The notes beneath the pieces are model-generated. The model searched no databases, was not told the DNA's origin, and saw only the letters and a list, made by a program, of their open reading frames with translations. From assembly GCF_001043055.1 (NCBI RefSeq), contig NZ_JYLF01000003.1, forward strand, positions 62,001-126,000: DNA of 64,000 nucleotides, given 5' to 3'. Positions 1-10,609 of the stretch are shown here, piece after piece. How positions within the stretch are numbered: the stretch's first letter is position 1; every line of letters begins with the position of its first letter. The position numbers and the translations under genes are program-made. The DNA comes from Pseudomonas weihenstephanensis (GTDB taxonomy: Bacteria; Pseudomonadota; Gammaproteobacteria; Pseudomonadales; Pseudomonadaceae).

Positions 1-2
1 AA

Positions 3-122
3 CATATGCTGCTGGACGACTTTGCCCTGGCGCGTGAAATCACCGAAGACGACATCAAAACCACGCACCGTTTGCAGCAACTTGGCATGCGTGTGGCGCG
101 CTTGGTTTCGCCTGTTCTATAA
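3..122 (+). CDS. C-terminal end of an unidentified protein (partial)
   Basis: The window opens inside a plus-strand reading frame that gives 39 residues, ending in [10 protein letters not shown] before a TAA stop. It begins [13 protein letters not shown] and has no recognisable domain. It is followed at once by a strong hairpin terminator and faces the convergent cfa gene. Codon use and the terminator placement support a real gene end. The rest of the gene lies outside the window, so no function is assigned. Confidence 0.55.
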   Translation, partial: HMLLDDFALAREITEDDIKTTHRLQQLGMRVARLVSPVL

Positions 123-123
123 A

Positions 124-156
124 AAAGGGCCATGTCACTGAGTGACACGGCCCTTT
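124..156. terminator. Bidirectional hairpin terminator
   Basis: The arms AAAGGGCC and GGCCCTTT enclose an inner stem GTCACT/AGTGAC with a single A-C mismatch between the two stems. The hairpin lies between the stop of the left-edge gene at 122 and the stop of cfa at 181, which converge. It has A and T tracts on its flanks, so it probably serves both transcripts. Confidence 0.8.
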
Positions 157-180
157 GACGATCACCGAAATCTCGACCGC

Positions 181-1368
181 TCAACGATAAATATCGGCCC
201 TCGTCCGTGGCAACTCAAGCGAACCGTCGGCATACGGTTTTGCGGCGAGGATCTGATGAATGTTGATCCAGCCACGGGCAAACGCATACGCGCAGCCTGC
301 AAGGTACAGCCGCCAAATCCTTAATGTCTGCTCTGGCACTTGCTTGGCAGCCGCCTCAAGGTTTTGTTCAAGGCGCTGACTCCAATGCTCCAGCGTGCGC
401 GCGTAATGCAAACGCAGGCTCTCGACATCGACCACTTCCAGTCCAGCCTCGCTGATGTGTGCACTGATCATCGACAAGTGCGGTAATTCGCCGTTAGGAA
501 ACACATAGCGCTCGATAAACTCCCCCGCACCGCGACCCACTTGGCGCCCGTCGGTGTGTTTGGCAGTAATGCCGTGGTTCATCACCAAACCACCTTCGCG
601 CACTGCGTTGAACAATACTTGGCAGTACTCTCGCAGGTTGGCGTGGCCGACGTGCTCAAACATCCCCACGCTGACAATTTTGTCGAAGCGGCCATCTTGT
701 GGCAGGTCACGGTAGTCGAGCAGTTGCAGATCGACCTTGTCTTGCAGACCTTCTGCCTTGACCCGTTCTTGAGCCAAGGCGAGTTGCTCTTTGCTCAGGG
801 TGATACCAAACACCTTGACCCCGAATTCGCGTGCTGCAAAACGTGCCAACCCGCCCCAGCCACAGCCGACATCCAGCAGGTACTCACCTGGCTTGAGCCG
901 AAGTTTTCGGCACAAGTGGCGAAACTTGGCTTGCTGAGCTTCATCCAGGCTCTCTTCACCGGTCTCAAAGTACCCGCAGGAATAGACCATCTCGCGGTCC
1001 AGCCATAACTGATAAAACGCGTTAGACAGGTCGTAATGGTAGGAAATGGACGCTGCGTCGGTAGCCTTGTCGTGGTAGTTGCGCGCGGGCGTGCTGTCAT
1101 CATCCTCGTCGAGCAACGCTTGGCTGAGTTCATCGCACACGCGTACGACTTCGCTGATTGACCCTTCAGACAGTTCCAGTCGACCTTCGACGAACGCACT
1201 GCCCAACAGGTCGAGACTGGGATGCATGAACTCAGAAACGATCTTCGGATCCTTGACCACAATGGTCACGCTGGGGGTTGGCCCCAGATCCAGTTCATGT
1301 CCATCCCAGAGCTTCAGCCGAAGTGGAATTTTAAGATTCTGTAAAGCTGGTGGCAGTTGCGCGAGCAT
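181..1368 (-). CDS. cfa: Cyclopropane-fatty-acyl-phospholipid synthase
   Basis: A 395-residue protein matching the family length. It transfers a methylene group from S-adenosylmethionine to the double bond of unsaturated acyl chains in membrane phospholipids, a stationary-phase and stress adaptation. The AdoMet-binding motif DVGCGWGG lies at about residues 166-173, preceded by the family signatures YHYDLSNAFY near 110-119 and MVYSCGYF near 127-134. The ATG at 1368 has a GGAGG-type ribosome binding site about 9 bases upstream. Pseudomonads often carry two cfa paralogues; the upstream CTACCCT element resembles what I recall for the sigma-S-dependent cfaB promoter of P. putida. The gene converges on the left-edge gene. 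Confidence 0.95.
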   Translation of the reverse strand: MLAQLPPALQNLKIPLRLKLWDGHELDLGPTPSVTIVVKDPKIVSEFMHPSLDLLGSAFVEGRLELSEGSISEVVRVCDELSQALLDEDDDSTPARNYHDKATDAASISYHYDLSNAFYQLWLDREMVYSCGYFETGEESLDEAQQAKFRHLCRKLRLKPGEYLLDVGCGWGGLARFAAREFGVKVFGITLSKEQLALAQERVKAEGLQDKVDLQLLDYRDLPQDGRFDKIVSVGMFEHVGHANLREYCQVLFNAVREGGLVMNHGITAKHTDGRQVGRGAGEFIERYVFPNGELPHLSMISAHISEAGLEVVDVESLRLHYARTLEHWSQRLEQNLEAAAKQVPEQTLRIWRLYLAGCAYAFARGWINIHQILAAKPYADGSLELPRTRADIYR

Positions 1369-1403
1369 CAGTCATCCTCCCTCATTTCAGACGTCAAAAA
1401 ATA

Positions 1404-1410
1404 AGGGTAG
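1404..1410 (-). promoter_or_regulatory. Candidate stationary-phase -10 element of cfa
   Basis: The minus strand reads CTACCCT here, about 35 bases before the cfa start codon. Sigma-S promoters favour CTAYNCT-like -10 elements, and from memory the P. putida cfaB promoter has the same heptamer. No convincing -35 box is seen, which is normal for sigma-S promoters. This is inference from motif and position only. Confidence 0.4.
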
Positions 1411-1499
1411 TCGATTAACCCAAACTGTCAGCCTCACGGGCTAGAAGGTATGGGCTAGAGCCGATGAAACCTTTTTTAAGTTGCACCGCAAGGCCGCGC

Positions 1500-1667
1500 T
1501 TACTCAGGCGAAAACAGGTCTATAAAAAACGCCAGGCCCCACGCGACAAGACTTAAGCCCGCCAGTCCAGCCCCCAACCGATGCAGCTGAGAAGCCTGAG
1601 CACTCGCGCGTTGAAAACGAGGAAGAGATTCAAGGCCACCCTCTTCGACCTCTAAATCGACATGCAT
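1500..1667 (-). CDS. Small single-pass membrane protein, function unknown
   Basis: A 55-residue frame starting at ATG 1667 and ending in FFIDLFSPE. Residues of about 30-51 form one hydrophobic helix (LGAGLAGLSLVAWGLAFFID), preceded by an acidic, then basic, soluble N-terminus, so it should be an inner-membrane protein with a short cytoplasmic head. A longer frame opens at a TTG at 1739, but the ATG gives a more natural protein, with a weak GAGAG-type binding site upstream. It lies between cfa and a hydrolase gene on the same strand. I do not recognise the family. Confidence 0.55.
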   Translation of the reverse strand: MHVDLEVEEGGLESLPRFQRASAQASQLHRLGAGLAGLSLVAWGLAFFIDLFSPE

Positions 1668-1774
1668 GGACGCTCTCACTTCTGAAATATGTAATTGCGA
1701 TATAACAGAAGAGGTGAAACTTTCGTCGACCCGGCGCAATCTTCATTTTTGGAAAAGACCGCGCCGAAGCACGA

Positions 1775-3103
1775 TTACTGCGGGTGAGTGATAAACTGTT
1801 TGGCCAGTGCTTCGAAGGCCGGAATGGTCACAGGATCATTGGCCGAGTTGCTGGCAATCGGATGGGAGGCGAACCGCACGATCACCATTTCCGCTTTCGG
1901 ATCGATGTAAATCCGTTGACCGTATACGCCGCGGGCCATAAAGGCTCCATCCGGGTTATGCGTCACCCACCACATGTTGCGGTAACTGCCGCCTTTGAGC
2001 TGGTCATAACCGGCTTGGGCAAACGCCTGTTTGTCACCGCCTGCTCGAATATCATCCACCACAGCTTTAGGGACGATTTGCTGGCCCAAGTACTTGCCGT
2101 CATTGCGAATCATCTCGCCAAAGCGCGCCAAATCCCGCAGGCCTGCATTCAAACCACCGCCCGCAAACGGGGTGCCGATGGAGTCGACGGTGAAGTAGGC
2201 ATCTTGTTCGGCGCCCACACGCTGCCAGATTCTTTCTGACAATAACTGCGCAACATTGCGCCCGGTCACACGGGCAATCACCCAGCCCAATACATCGCTA
2301 TTCACGGTTTTGTAGGCGAACGCTTTACCGTGCTCACCTGACGGCTGCACGGTTTGCAGGTACTCCATGTACGTTTGCGGTCCGGTGTAGTCCGCAGGTT
2401 TTGGCAGCGGATTACCGGCCATTGCGTGTTGCCAGACTTCAGCGTTGGGATCTGCATAGTCCTCGCTGAATTTGAGCCCGGTGGTCATGTCGAGCACTTG
2501 GCGCAAAGTGGCATTGGCAAACGCTGACTTGGCTAACTCGGGGATGTAATCGACGATTTTTTTATTGGCATCCAGCGTGCCATCCGCCACTAACATCGCT
2601 CCCATCGTGCCTACCACTGACTTGGTGACCGACATCGCTGCGTGCTGTTTTTGTGGATTCAACACACCAAAATAGCGTTCGTACACCACCTTGCCGCGAT
2701 GCAAGACCACAATGCCATCCGTGTAATTGGCCGCCAGCGATTGCTCCCACGTCATCGGCTTACTGGCACCGGTCGGGATAAACGTCAGCGCGTCGATGTC
2801 CTTACGTAATGCACGATTCAGCGGCACCGGGGCGCCCAAGCCACGCGACACATTGGTCGTGGGCATCAATTGACGGAAGTTTGAAACACTCCAGCGCATG
2901 GCCGGAAATTTGAAATAACTGCCATCGGAAAAACGAATAATTCGATCAGGCGGCGGCGGAGAACCGACCATCCATCCCATCTTGGCGGGGTCACTGGCAG
3001 CGGCATCCGGGTATGTGGTGTCGGCTGCACCGGCAATGGAAGACGCCAGGCATGAAAGCAGAAAAGCACTGGCGCGAGCGGGTTTTGAAAAAAACTTAAG
3101 CAT
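1775..3103 (-). CDS. Exported serine hydrolase of the beta-lactamase/class C (NylB-like) fold
   Basis: A 442-residue protein. The N-terminus MLKFFSKPARASAFLLSCLA, ending near AGAAD, is a typical Sec signal peptide, so the enzyme should act in the periplasm or outside. The active-site SxxK motif is SVTK at about residues 168-171 and the second catalytic motif is YKTVN at about 264-268. This family includes 6-aminohexanoate-dimer hydrolase, EstB-type esterases and penicillin-binding-protein-like enzymes; which ester or amide it cleaves cannot be read from sequence. The frame is open further upstream, but the ATG at 3103 directly precedes the signal peptide. A LysR gene lies upstream on the same strand. 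Confidence 0.85.
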   Translation of the reverse strand: MLKFFSKPARASAFLLSCLASSIAGAADTTYPDAAASDPAKMGWMVGSPPPPDRIIRFSDGSYFKFPAMRWSVSNFRQLMPTTNVSRGLGAPVPLNRALRKDIDALTFIPTGASKPMTWEQSLAANYTDGIVVLHRGKVVYERYFGVLNPQKQHAAMSVTKSVVGTMGAMLVADGTLDANKKIVDYIPELAKSAFANATLRQVLDMTTGLKFSEDYADPNAEVWQHAMAGNPLPKPADYTGPQTYMEYLQTVQPSGEHGKAFAYKTVNSDVLGWVIARVTGRNVAQLLSERIWQRVGAEQDAYFTVDSIGTPFAGGGLNAGLRDLARFGEMIRNDGKYLGQQIVPKAVVDDIRAGGDKQAFAQAGYDQLKGGSYRNMWWVTHNPDGAFMARGVYGQRIYIDPKAEMVIVRFASHPIASNSANDPVTIPAFEALAKQFITHPQ

Positions 3104-3360
3104 GTAAAAGCCCCATGAAAGGAACGTAACATTGGCCCAGTACTGAATTGAATGTTCCCTTTTCGATTCATGGCCGCACGCCACCTTGCGCGATAAGAAG
3201 GGCTTTGCATAGCCAAACTAGACCTTCTTCACGCCACGCCAGCAACGGCGTTCAAACGGGTCTTTTACCAGTTAAATGGATTTGGCATCGGGATGCTCCT
3301 CTGTAAGGTTCATCCTCACCCTACAGTGGCGCGTACTTCAGCCGTCTCAAAAAACCGAAT

Positions 3361-4275
3361 TCACCTTTTGATTTTTTGCACCAGCGCTTCTAACTGATGG
3401 AAATCGTTTTGGGTGTTTCTGTCTTTGCACCAGATCATGTCCAGGGTGAAGGTCGGAAAACCTGGCGGTGGCTTCAAGACTTTTATCTGATCCGGCACTT
3501 TTAACGTGCTTAATACGTGCGTAGGCACGGCGATCAACGCAGGCACCGAAAGCAAAATATTGACCCCGGCGTGATAGGAATTGGCGCGCGTCATGATTGT
3601 GCGACTGCGGCCCTGTTTACTCAGCCAGTCATCCACCATGTTTTTTTCAGACAACCACGGCGTCGGAAATACCTGTGGTGTCTCGCAGAATTCGTTGAGG
3701 TCCAAGGTGGTTTTGGCCTGGTGCTTGTGCACGCTGGACAGGCACACGAAAGAATCGTCCCCCAGGCTTTGGTAACTCAAGAGAGGGTGCAACTGATGAT
3801 AACCAGGGCCGAAACCGAAGCAGACATCGGTGTCACCGGCTAACAACTGACTGATGGGCAGATCCTGACCCAAGCGGCTCACACTCAATGACCAATTGCG
3901 ACCGGCTTCGCGGATGTGCTGCAACAACGCAGGCAACATCAAGATTTCAAAATACTCGGGCGCCGTGATATTCCACTGACGCACGGAGGGTGCCTGCGAA
4001 ACGCCTTCTTTCGCACATTGATTGATGCACTGCACCATGCTTTGCAAGTACGGCTTCATCGCCAATACGCGCGCTGTTGGCTGCATCGCCCCTTCTGTGT
4101 TTTCAAACAATGTGTCGTCAAAGCAATGGCGCAGCTTCTTCAAGCTGTAGCTGATACTCGACTGACTCACGTTCAATATTTCCGAAACCCGCTTTGCACT
4201 CCTGTTTTCAATCAGCAGCAAAACGATGGAAAGGTCCTGCATATCCAATTGTTTTAATGCGTTGCTATGAAACAT
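3361..4275 (-). CDS. LysR-family transcriptional regulator
   Basis: A 304-residue regulator. The winged helix-turn-helix lies in about residues 10-70 (AKRVSEILNVSQSSISYSLK is the helix-turn-helix core), followed by a periplasmic-binding-protein-like effector domain to the C-terminus. The N-terminal sequence resembles the NodD/LeuO branch. It lies directly downstream of glmS and 257 bases upstream of the exported hydrolase on the same strand, so it may regulate that gene, but there is no divergent target. The ATG at 4275 has an AAGGAAAAGG-type ribosome binding site; an internal ATG at codon 12 is also possible. Confidence 0.85.
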   Translation of the reverse strand: MFHSNALKQLDMQDLSIVLLLIENRSAKRVSEILNVSQSSISYSLKKLRHCFDDTLFENTEGAMQPTARVLAMKPYLQSMVQCINQCAKEGVSQAPSVRQWNITAPEYFEILMLPALLQHIREAGRNWSLSVSRLGQDLPISQLLAGDTDVCFGFGPGYHQLHPLLSYQSLGDDSFVCLSSVHKHQAKTTLDLNEFCETPQVFPTPWLSEKNMVDDWLSKQGRSRTIMTRANSYHAGVNILLSVPALIAVPTHVLSTLKVPDQIKVLKPPPGFPTFTLDMIWCKDRNTQNDFHQLEALVQKIKR

Positions 4276-4314
4276 GCCTTTTCCTTATGGCCGTTGCCCG
4301 CAGTCCACTAACGA

Positions 4315-4338
4315 TTCGACCCGCATGGGCGGGTCGAA
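4315..4338. terminator. Hairpin downstream of glmS
   Basis: A perfect 10-bp stem, TTCGACCCGC and GCGGGTCGAA, with a 4-base loop, 30 bases past the glmS stop. No clear T-run follows on the minus strand, so it may be an mRNA 3' end stabiliser or a weak terminator rather than a classic intrinsic terminator. Confidence 0.5.
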
Positions 4339-4340
4339 AG

Positions 4341-4400
4341 GTTAACGTTTTATCAATACGGTGATGTTTATTCTACCGTCACGGACTTAGCCAGGTTACG
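4341..4400 (-). other. Predicted attTn7 site, unoccupied
   Basis: Tn7 and related elements insert about 25 bp past the glmS stop codon after TnsD binds the conserved 3' end of glmS. The stop lies at 4368-4370, so the insertion point is near 4343. No tnsABCDE genes and no Tn7 end repeats are seen there, so the site appears empty. Assignment rests on the known biology of the site, not on a sequence comparison. Confidence 0.6.
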
Positions 4401-6203
4401 CGGTTGGTCGACGTCGGTGCCTTTCAATACGGCCACGTAGTACGACAACAATTGCAGCGGCAGCGTGTAGAGGATGGGCGCCAATACATCGTGGATGTGC
4501 GGCATGTTGATCACATGCGTGCCTTCACCATTGGTCATGCCCGCTTGCTCATCTGCAAACACAATCAATTCACCGCCACGGGCGCGTACTTCTTGCAGGT
4601 TAGATTTCAGTTTTTCCAGCAGCTCGTTGTTGGGGGCCACCGTGACCACCGGCATGTCGCTGTCTACCAGCGCTAATGGACCGTGCTTCAACTCACCCGC
4701 CGGGTAGGCTTCGGCATGGATGTACGAAATTTCTTTGAGCTTAAGCGCGCCTTCCATCGCTACCGGGAACTGAGCACCACGGCCGAGGAACAAGGTGTGG
4801 TGTTTATCGGCGAACAATTGCGCGACTTTTTCAACCGTGGTGTCCATTGCCAGCGCTTCGCCCAAACGAGCTGGCAGACGACGCAACTCTTCAACCAACT
4901 GGGCTTCAACACCCGCTTGCAGGGTGCCACGCACCTGACCCAATGACAGGGTCAGCAGCAACAAACCGACCAATTGAGTGGTGAAGGCTTTGGTGGATGC
5001 CACACCAATTTCACGCCCTGCGTGGGTGAGCAAGGTCAGATCAGACTCACGTACCAGCGAACTGATGCCGACGTTACAAATAGCCAGGCTGCCAAGGAAA
5101 CCCAGCTCTTTGGCGTTGCGCAATGCCGCCAGGGTGTCAGCCGTTTCACCGGACTGCGAGATCGAAACAAACAAGGTATCGGGCTGAACCACCACTTTGC
5201 GATAACGGAACTCGCTGGCAACTTCGACCTGACACGGAATGCCGGCCAACGATTCCAGCCAGTAACGCGCAACCATCCCCGCGTGGTAGCTCGTACCGCA
5301 GGCAACGATCTGAACATTGCGCACCTTGGCGAACAGTTCAGCCGCTTGTGGGCCGAAAGCCTGAACCAGCACATGGTCCTGCCCCAAACGATTTTCCAGA
5401 GTGCGTTGCACAACAGCCGGTTGCTCGTGAATTTCTTTGAGCATGTAGTGACGGTACTCGCCTTTGTCGGCTGCTTCAGCACCATCGCTGTATTGCACCG
5501 CTTCACGCTGCACGCTTTGGCCGGTCACATCCCAGATTTGCACGCTGTCACGATGGATTTCAGCAATGTCGCCTTCTTCCAGGTACATGAAGCGATCCGT
5601 CACTTGGCGCAGAGCCAATTGGTCGGAGGCAAGGAAGTTTTCGCCCAGACCCAGACCAATCACCAAAGGGCTACCGCTACGCGCTGCTACCAGACGATCC
5701 GGTTGTTTGGCGCTGATTACAGCCAAACCGTAGGCACCGTGCAATTCTTTGACGGTGGCTTTGAGCGCGGCCGTCAGGTCGTTGTTGTCTTTGAGCTTGT
5801 GGTTAAGCAGGTGCGCAATGACTTCAGTGTCGGTGTCCGAGGTGAACACATAGCCCAAGCCTTTAAGTTGTTCGCGCAGGGCTTCATGGTTTTCAATGAT
5901 GCCGTTATGCACCACAGCCAGATCCGAACCCGAGAAGTGCGGGTGCGCATTGCGCTCGCAAGGTGCACCGTGCGTGGCCCAACGCGTGTGGGCAATACCC
6001 AGCCGTCCGACCAGCGGTTCACCGGCCAGGGCTTGTTCCAACTCAGCGACTTTGCCATTTCGGCGCATGCGCTCCAGTGTGCCGTTGTTTGTAAAAACAG
6101 CCACACCGGCGCTGTCATAGCCGCGGTATTCAAGACGCTTCAGGCCTTCGAGCAGAATGGCCGTGATATTTCGTTCAGCGACTGCGCCAACAATTCCACA
6201 CAT
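4368..6203 (-). CDS. glmS: Glutamine--fructose-6-phosphate aminotransferase (isomerizing)
   Basis: A 611-residue cytoplasmic enzyme that makes glucosamine-6-phosphate from fructose-6-phosphate and glutamine, the entry step to UDP-GlcNAc for peptidoglycan and lipopolysaccharide. The N-terminus [12 protein letters not shown] carries the catalytic Cys2 of the class II glutamine amidotransferase domain (to about 220). Two sugar isomerase (SIS) domains follow, with the [11 protein letters not shown] phosphate-binding motif, and the C-terminus ends NLAKSVTVE as is typical. It lies 9 bases after glmR, so the two genes form an operon. There is no room for a glmS ribozyme, which is a Gram-positive feature. 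Confidence 0.97.
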   Translation of the reverse strand: MCGIVGAVAERNITAILLEGLKRLEYRGYDSAGVAVFTNNGTLERMRRNGKVAELEQALAGEPLVGRLGIAHTRWATHGAPCERNAHPHFSGSDLAVVHNGIIENHEALREQLKGLGYVFTSDTDTEVIAHLLNHKLKDNNDLTAALKATVKELHGAYGLAVISAKQPDRLVAARSGSPLVIGLGLGENFLASDQLALRQVTDRFMYLEEGDIAEIHRDSVQIWDVTGQSVQREAVQYSDGAEAADKGEYRHYMLKEIHEQPAVVQRTLENRLGQDHVLVQAFGPQAAELFAKVRNVQIVACGTSYHAGMVARYWLESLAGIPCQVEVASEFRYRKVVVQPDTLFVSISQSGETADTLAALRNAKELGFLGSLAICNVGISSLVRESDLTLLTHAGREIGVASTKAFTTQLVGLLLLTLSLGQVRGTLQAGVEAQLVEELRRLPARLGEALAMDTTVEKVAQLFADKHHTLFLGRGAQFPVAMEGALKLKEISYIHAEAYPAGELKHGPLALVDSDMPVVTVAPNNELLEKLKSNLQEVRARGGELIVFADEQAGMTNGEGTHVINMPHIHDVLAPILYTLPLQLLSYYVAVLKGTDVDQPRNLAKSVTVE

Positions 6204-6212
6204 AACGTTCTC

Positions 6213-6980
6213 CTAACTAAGTGCCGCGCATAACAAGGTTATGCCTCGGGCCTGAATCTGTTCGCGAGCGTCTTTGGGCAAGCGATCATCAGTAATAAGG
6301 GTATGGACGCTGCTCCAGGGCAGTTCCAGATTGGGTATTTTGCGGCCGATTTTGTCGGACTCGACCATGACAATGACTTCACGCGCGACTTCAGCCATGA
6401 CCCGGCTCAGCCCCAGCAACTCATTAAAGGTGGTGGTACCGCGGTGCAGATCGATTCCGTCAGCGCCGATAAACAGTTGGTCGAAATCGTAAGAGCGCAG
6501 CACTTGCTCCGCCACTTGGCCCTGAAAAGATTCGGAATGTGGATCCCAGGTGCCACCCGTCATCAACAACACTGGCTCGTGCTCAAGTTCAGTGAGGGCA
6601 TTGGCGACATGCAACGAGTTGGTCATGACGACCAGGCCAGGTTGCTGGCCTAACTGAGGAATCATCGCCGCGGTGGTACTGCCACTGTCGATGATGATGC
6701 GCGCGTGTTCTTTGATCAGTGTCACAGCAGCACGAGCGATCGCTTGCTTATAAGCAGACACCGGCTGAGTGGGGTCTATCACCAACTCTTGGGGCAAAGT
6801 AATAGCGCCGCCATAACGACGCAGCAGCAGGCCATTACTTTCGAGTGCTGCCAAGTCCTTGCGAATCGTAACCTCTGAAGTTTCGAAACGTTTGGCCAGT
6901 TCATCCACACTGACTTCACCTTGCTCACTGAGCAGGGCAAGAATGTTGTGTCTGCGTTGAGGCGTATTGCGCTTGGACAT
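6213..6980 (-). CDS. glmR: DeoR-family regulator of glmS
   Basis: A 255-residue DeoR/GlpR-type repressor. An N-terminal winged helix-turn-helix (about 5-58, ending in the family signature RRYGGA) is followed by a sugar-phosphate-sensing domain (about 75-235) containing the DSGSTT phosphate-binding motif. Its position directly before glmS is conserved in Pseudomonas, where the orthologue GlmR controls amino-sugar synthesis. Starts at ATG 6980 with TAGG upstream. Repeats of TTTCRTT upstream of the start fit autoregulation. Confidence 0.88.
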   Translation of the reverse strand: MSKRNTPQRRHNILALLSEQGEVSVDELAKRFETSEVTIRKDLAALESNGLLLRRYGGAITLPQELVIDPTQPVSAYKQAIARAAVTLIKEHARIIIDSGSTTAAMIPQLGQQPGLVVMTNSLHVANALTELEHEPVLLMTGGTWDPHSESFQGQVAEQVLRSYDFDQLFIGADGIDLHRGTTTFNELLGLSRVMAEVAREVIVMVESDKIGRKIPNLELPWSSVHTLITDDRLPKDAREQIQARGITLLCAALS

Positions 6981-6987
6981 AACGACC

Positions 6988-7022
6988 TAAGTTTCGTTTC
7001 GAAAGATAACGAAAGCAATGAA
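6988..7022 (-). promoter_or_regulatory. Candidate GlmR operator (TTTCRTT-type repeats)
   Basis: Just upstream of the glmR start the minus strand carries TTTCATTG, TTTCGTTA and TTTCGAAA spaced about one helical turn apart, followed by GAAAC. DeoR-family repressors such as AgaR and GlpR bind tandem TTTCRTT-like repeats. The position suggests autoregulation of glmR-glmS. This is motif-based inference. Confidence 0.4.
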
Positions 7023-7129
7023 ACCCGATCTCGAAATTTTCGTCAACAAAAAACTCCATACACGGGGTTGTGCATAACTTCTCGTGCCAAGGATTTGCAG
7101 GGGGGTAAGCCCTGTTTTCGGGTTATTAA

Positions 7130-7164
7130 AAAGCCCTTATCCACAAGGCATGGATAAGGGCTTT
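7130..7164 (-). terminator. Strong intrinsic terminator of glmU
   Basis: A perfect 14-bp stem (AAAGCCCTTATCCA with TGGATAAGGGCTTT) and a 7-base loop, followed on the minus strand by TTTTTAATAA. It lies 83 bases past the glmU stop and separates glmU from glmR-glmS. The left arm and loop contain an exact DnaA box, TTATCCACA, at 7138-7146. Confidence 0.85.
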
Positions 7165-7246
7165 AGCTAACATATTGATTTTTAACAAATATGTAACAAT
7201 CAAAATTACCCACAAAAAGCTTTTTTAGCGTGTGGATAACACCCTC

Positions 7247-8614
7247 TTAAGCCTTGGGTCGCTTAACGGGGCGCTTCCAGCCTTCGATATTGCGCTGGCG
7301 TGCACGACCAACGGCAAGCTGTTCAGCGGGCACGTGTTGATTAATGGTCGAACCGGCAGCCGTCGTGGCGCCGTCAGAGATATCCACAGGTGCAACCAGT
7401 GAGTTGTTGGAACCAATGAATACATCTGCGCCCAACACTGTCTTCCACTTATTGGCGCCATCGTAGTTGCAGGTGATGGTCCCGGCGCCGATATTGGTGC
7501 GCGCACCCACTTCAGCATCGCCCAAGTAGGTCAGATGGCCACACTTGGCGTCTTCACCGAGGTGGGCATTTTTCAGCTCAACAAAGTTACCCACATGGGC
7601 ACGTGCATCAAGCACGCTACCTGGTCGCAATCGGGCGAATGGGCCTGCATCGCTGCCCTCGCCCATGATGGCACCGTCCAGATGACTATTAGCTTTGACC
7701 ACGACACCTTTGCGCAAGGTGCTGTCCTTGATCACGCAATTAGGACCAATCACCACGTCGTCTTCAATCACCACGCGACCTTCGAGGATCACGTTAATGT
7801 CGATCAGCACATCACGCCCGACGCTGACTTCGCCGCGCACATCAAAGCGCGCCGGGTCGCGCAAGGTCACACCCAATGCCATCAGACGGCGGCCTTCACG
7901 CACCTGATAGTGACGTTCCAGTTCACTGAGTTGCTTGCGGTCGTTGGCGCCCTGTACTTCCATCGGGTCCAGCGCATGTTCGGTGGCCACGACCAAACCA
8001 TCGTTCACCGCCATTGCGATCACGTCGGTCAGGTAATACTCGCCCTGTGCATTGTTGTTCGACAGGCGGCTCATCCAGTCCGCTAATCGATGGGCCGGCA
8101 ACGCAAGAATCCCAGTATTGCCTTCAGAGATTGTGCGTTCAGCTTCGCTCGCATCCTTGTGCTCAACGATGGCACTGACCTTGCCGCTCGCATCACGAAC
8201 GATACGGCCATAACCGGTCGGGTCTGGCAGGTTGACGGTCAGCAGGCCCAGTTGTTCAGGGCCGACTTGCTTAAGCAGGCGTTGCAGGGTCTCAACTTCG
8301 ATCAACGGGACATCGCCGTACAGGATCAGCACGTTTTGTGCCGTTATAAACGGCAGTGCCTGAGCCACGGCGTGGCCGGTGCCCAACTGCTTGTCTTGCA
8401 GTACAAAATTCAAGTCTTCTGCGGCCAGACGTTCGCGTACTAATTCAGCCCCATGGCCGATCACTACGTGAATACCGGTTGGCTTGAGTTGGCGGGCGCT
8501 GTGGATAACATGGCCCAACATAGAATTGCCGGCCACCGGGTGCAATACCTTGGGCAATGCCGAACGCATGCGTGTGCCCTGACCTGCGGCGAGAATGACG
8601 ATATCGAGAGACAT
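7247..8614 (-). CDS. glmU: Bifunctional GlcNAc-1-phosphate uridyltransferase / GlcN-1-phosphate acetyltransferase
   Basis: A 455-residue enzyme that performs the last two steps of UDP-GlcNAc synthesis: acetylation of glucosamine-1-phosphate and transfer of UMP. The N-terminal nucleotidyltransferase domain has [11 protein letters not shown] at residues 7-17. The C-terminal half is a left-handed beta-helix of hexapeptide repeats (from about 250). It is cytoplasmic and normally trimeric. It lies between the atp operon and glmR, with terminators on both sides, so it is probably its own transcription unit. An exact DnaA box lies inside it at 8500-8508. Confidence 0.97.
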   Translation of the reverse strand: MSLDIVILAAGQGTRMRSALPKVLHPVAGNSMLGHVIHSARQLKPTGIHVVIGHGAELVRERLAAEDLNFVLQDKQLGTGHAVAQALPFITAQNVLILYGDVPLIEVETLQRLLKQVGPEQLGLLTVNLPDPTGYGRIVRDASGKVSAIVEHKDASEAERTISEGNTGILALPAHRLADWMSRLSNNNAQGEYYLTDVIAMAVNDGLVVATEHALDPMEVQGANDRKQLSELERHYQVREGRRLMALGVTLRDPARFDVRGEVSVGRDVLIDINVILEGRVVIEDDVVIGPNCVIKDSTLRKGVVVKANSHLDGAIMGEGSDAGPFARLRPGSVLDARAHVGNFVELKNAHLGEDAKCGHLTYLGDAEVGARTNIGAGTITCNYDGANKWKTVLGADVFIGSNNSLVAPVDISDGATTAAGSTINQHVPAEQLAVGRARQRNIEGWKRPVKRPKA

Positions 8615-8674
8615 GACTGGCTACCAATCCTGGGTGGTCAGCGGCTGCGACCAAAAAGTATTTCGCGGAAAAAG

Positions 8675-8702
8675 AAAAAGGGTAGCCGAGGCTACCCTTT
8701 TT
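8675..8702 (-). terminator. Terminator of the ATP synthase operon
   Basis: A perfect 13-bp stem, AAAAAGGGTAGCC and GGCTACCCTTTTT, 27 bases past the atpC stop. On the minus strand the stem is followed by TTTTTCTTTTTCC. It ends the atpI-to-atpC transcript just before glmU. Confidence 0.88.
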
Positions 8703-8729
8703 AATCAATCACACAATGAAGCAGGAGCC

Positions 8730-9158
8730 TTAGCCGCCGAACTTCTTGCGGATTTGCTGGACGGTGCGCAGCTGAGCTGCGGCCTCGGCCAGTCGTGCAG
8801 CAGCAGATCCGTAATCGAAATCTGCGCCTTTTTCGTTCAGGGCCTTCTCGGCAGCCTTAACGGCTTCCTGAGCGGAGGCTTCATCCAGGTCGGCAGCACG
8901 TTGCACGGTATCTGCAAGTACCTTAACCATGTTCGGCTGAACCTCGAGGTAACCGCCGGAGATGTAAAACACCTCGGCTTCCCCACCCTGTTTGATCAGG
9001 CGGATCGGACCTGGCTTGAGTTCAGTGATCAGCGGAGCGTGACCCAGAGCGATACCAAGATCACCCAGGCTGCCGTGCGCAATCACCATCTCAACCAGAC
9101 CGGAAAAGATTTCTCCTTCCGCGCTGACGATATCGCAATGGACTGTCATATTAGCCAT
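8730..9158 (-). CDS. atpC: ATP synthase F1 subunit epsilon
   Basis: A 142-residue subunit of normal length. It begins [20 protein letters not shown], the conserved start of the beta-sandwich domain that sits on the rotor, and ends with a helical hairpin ([14 protein letters not shown] and later). It couples the central stalk to the c-ring and inhibits ATP hydrolysis. Last gene of the operon, 44 bases after atpD, with a small GC hairpin (9180-9197) in the gap. Confidence 0.96.
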   Translation of the reverse strand: MANMTVHCDIVSAEGEIFSGLVEMVIAHGSLGDLGIALGHAPLITELKPGPIRLIKQGGEAEVFYISGGYLEVQPNMVKVLADTVQRAADLDEASAQEAVKAAEKALNEKGADFDYGSAAARLAEAAAQLRTVQQIRKKFGG

Positions 9159-9202
9159 CTGATTGCCTCAACCTGATTAGCGCCCGTTACCGGGCGCCCG
9201 AA

Positions 9203-10609
<1,407 letters not shown>

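Noticed and set aside
6204..6212. A glmS ribozyme or leader riboswitch before glmS
   Set aside because: Only 9 bases separate glmR from glmS; there is no space for such an RNA and it is not known in pseudomonads.
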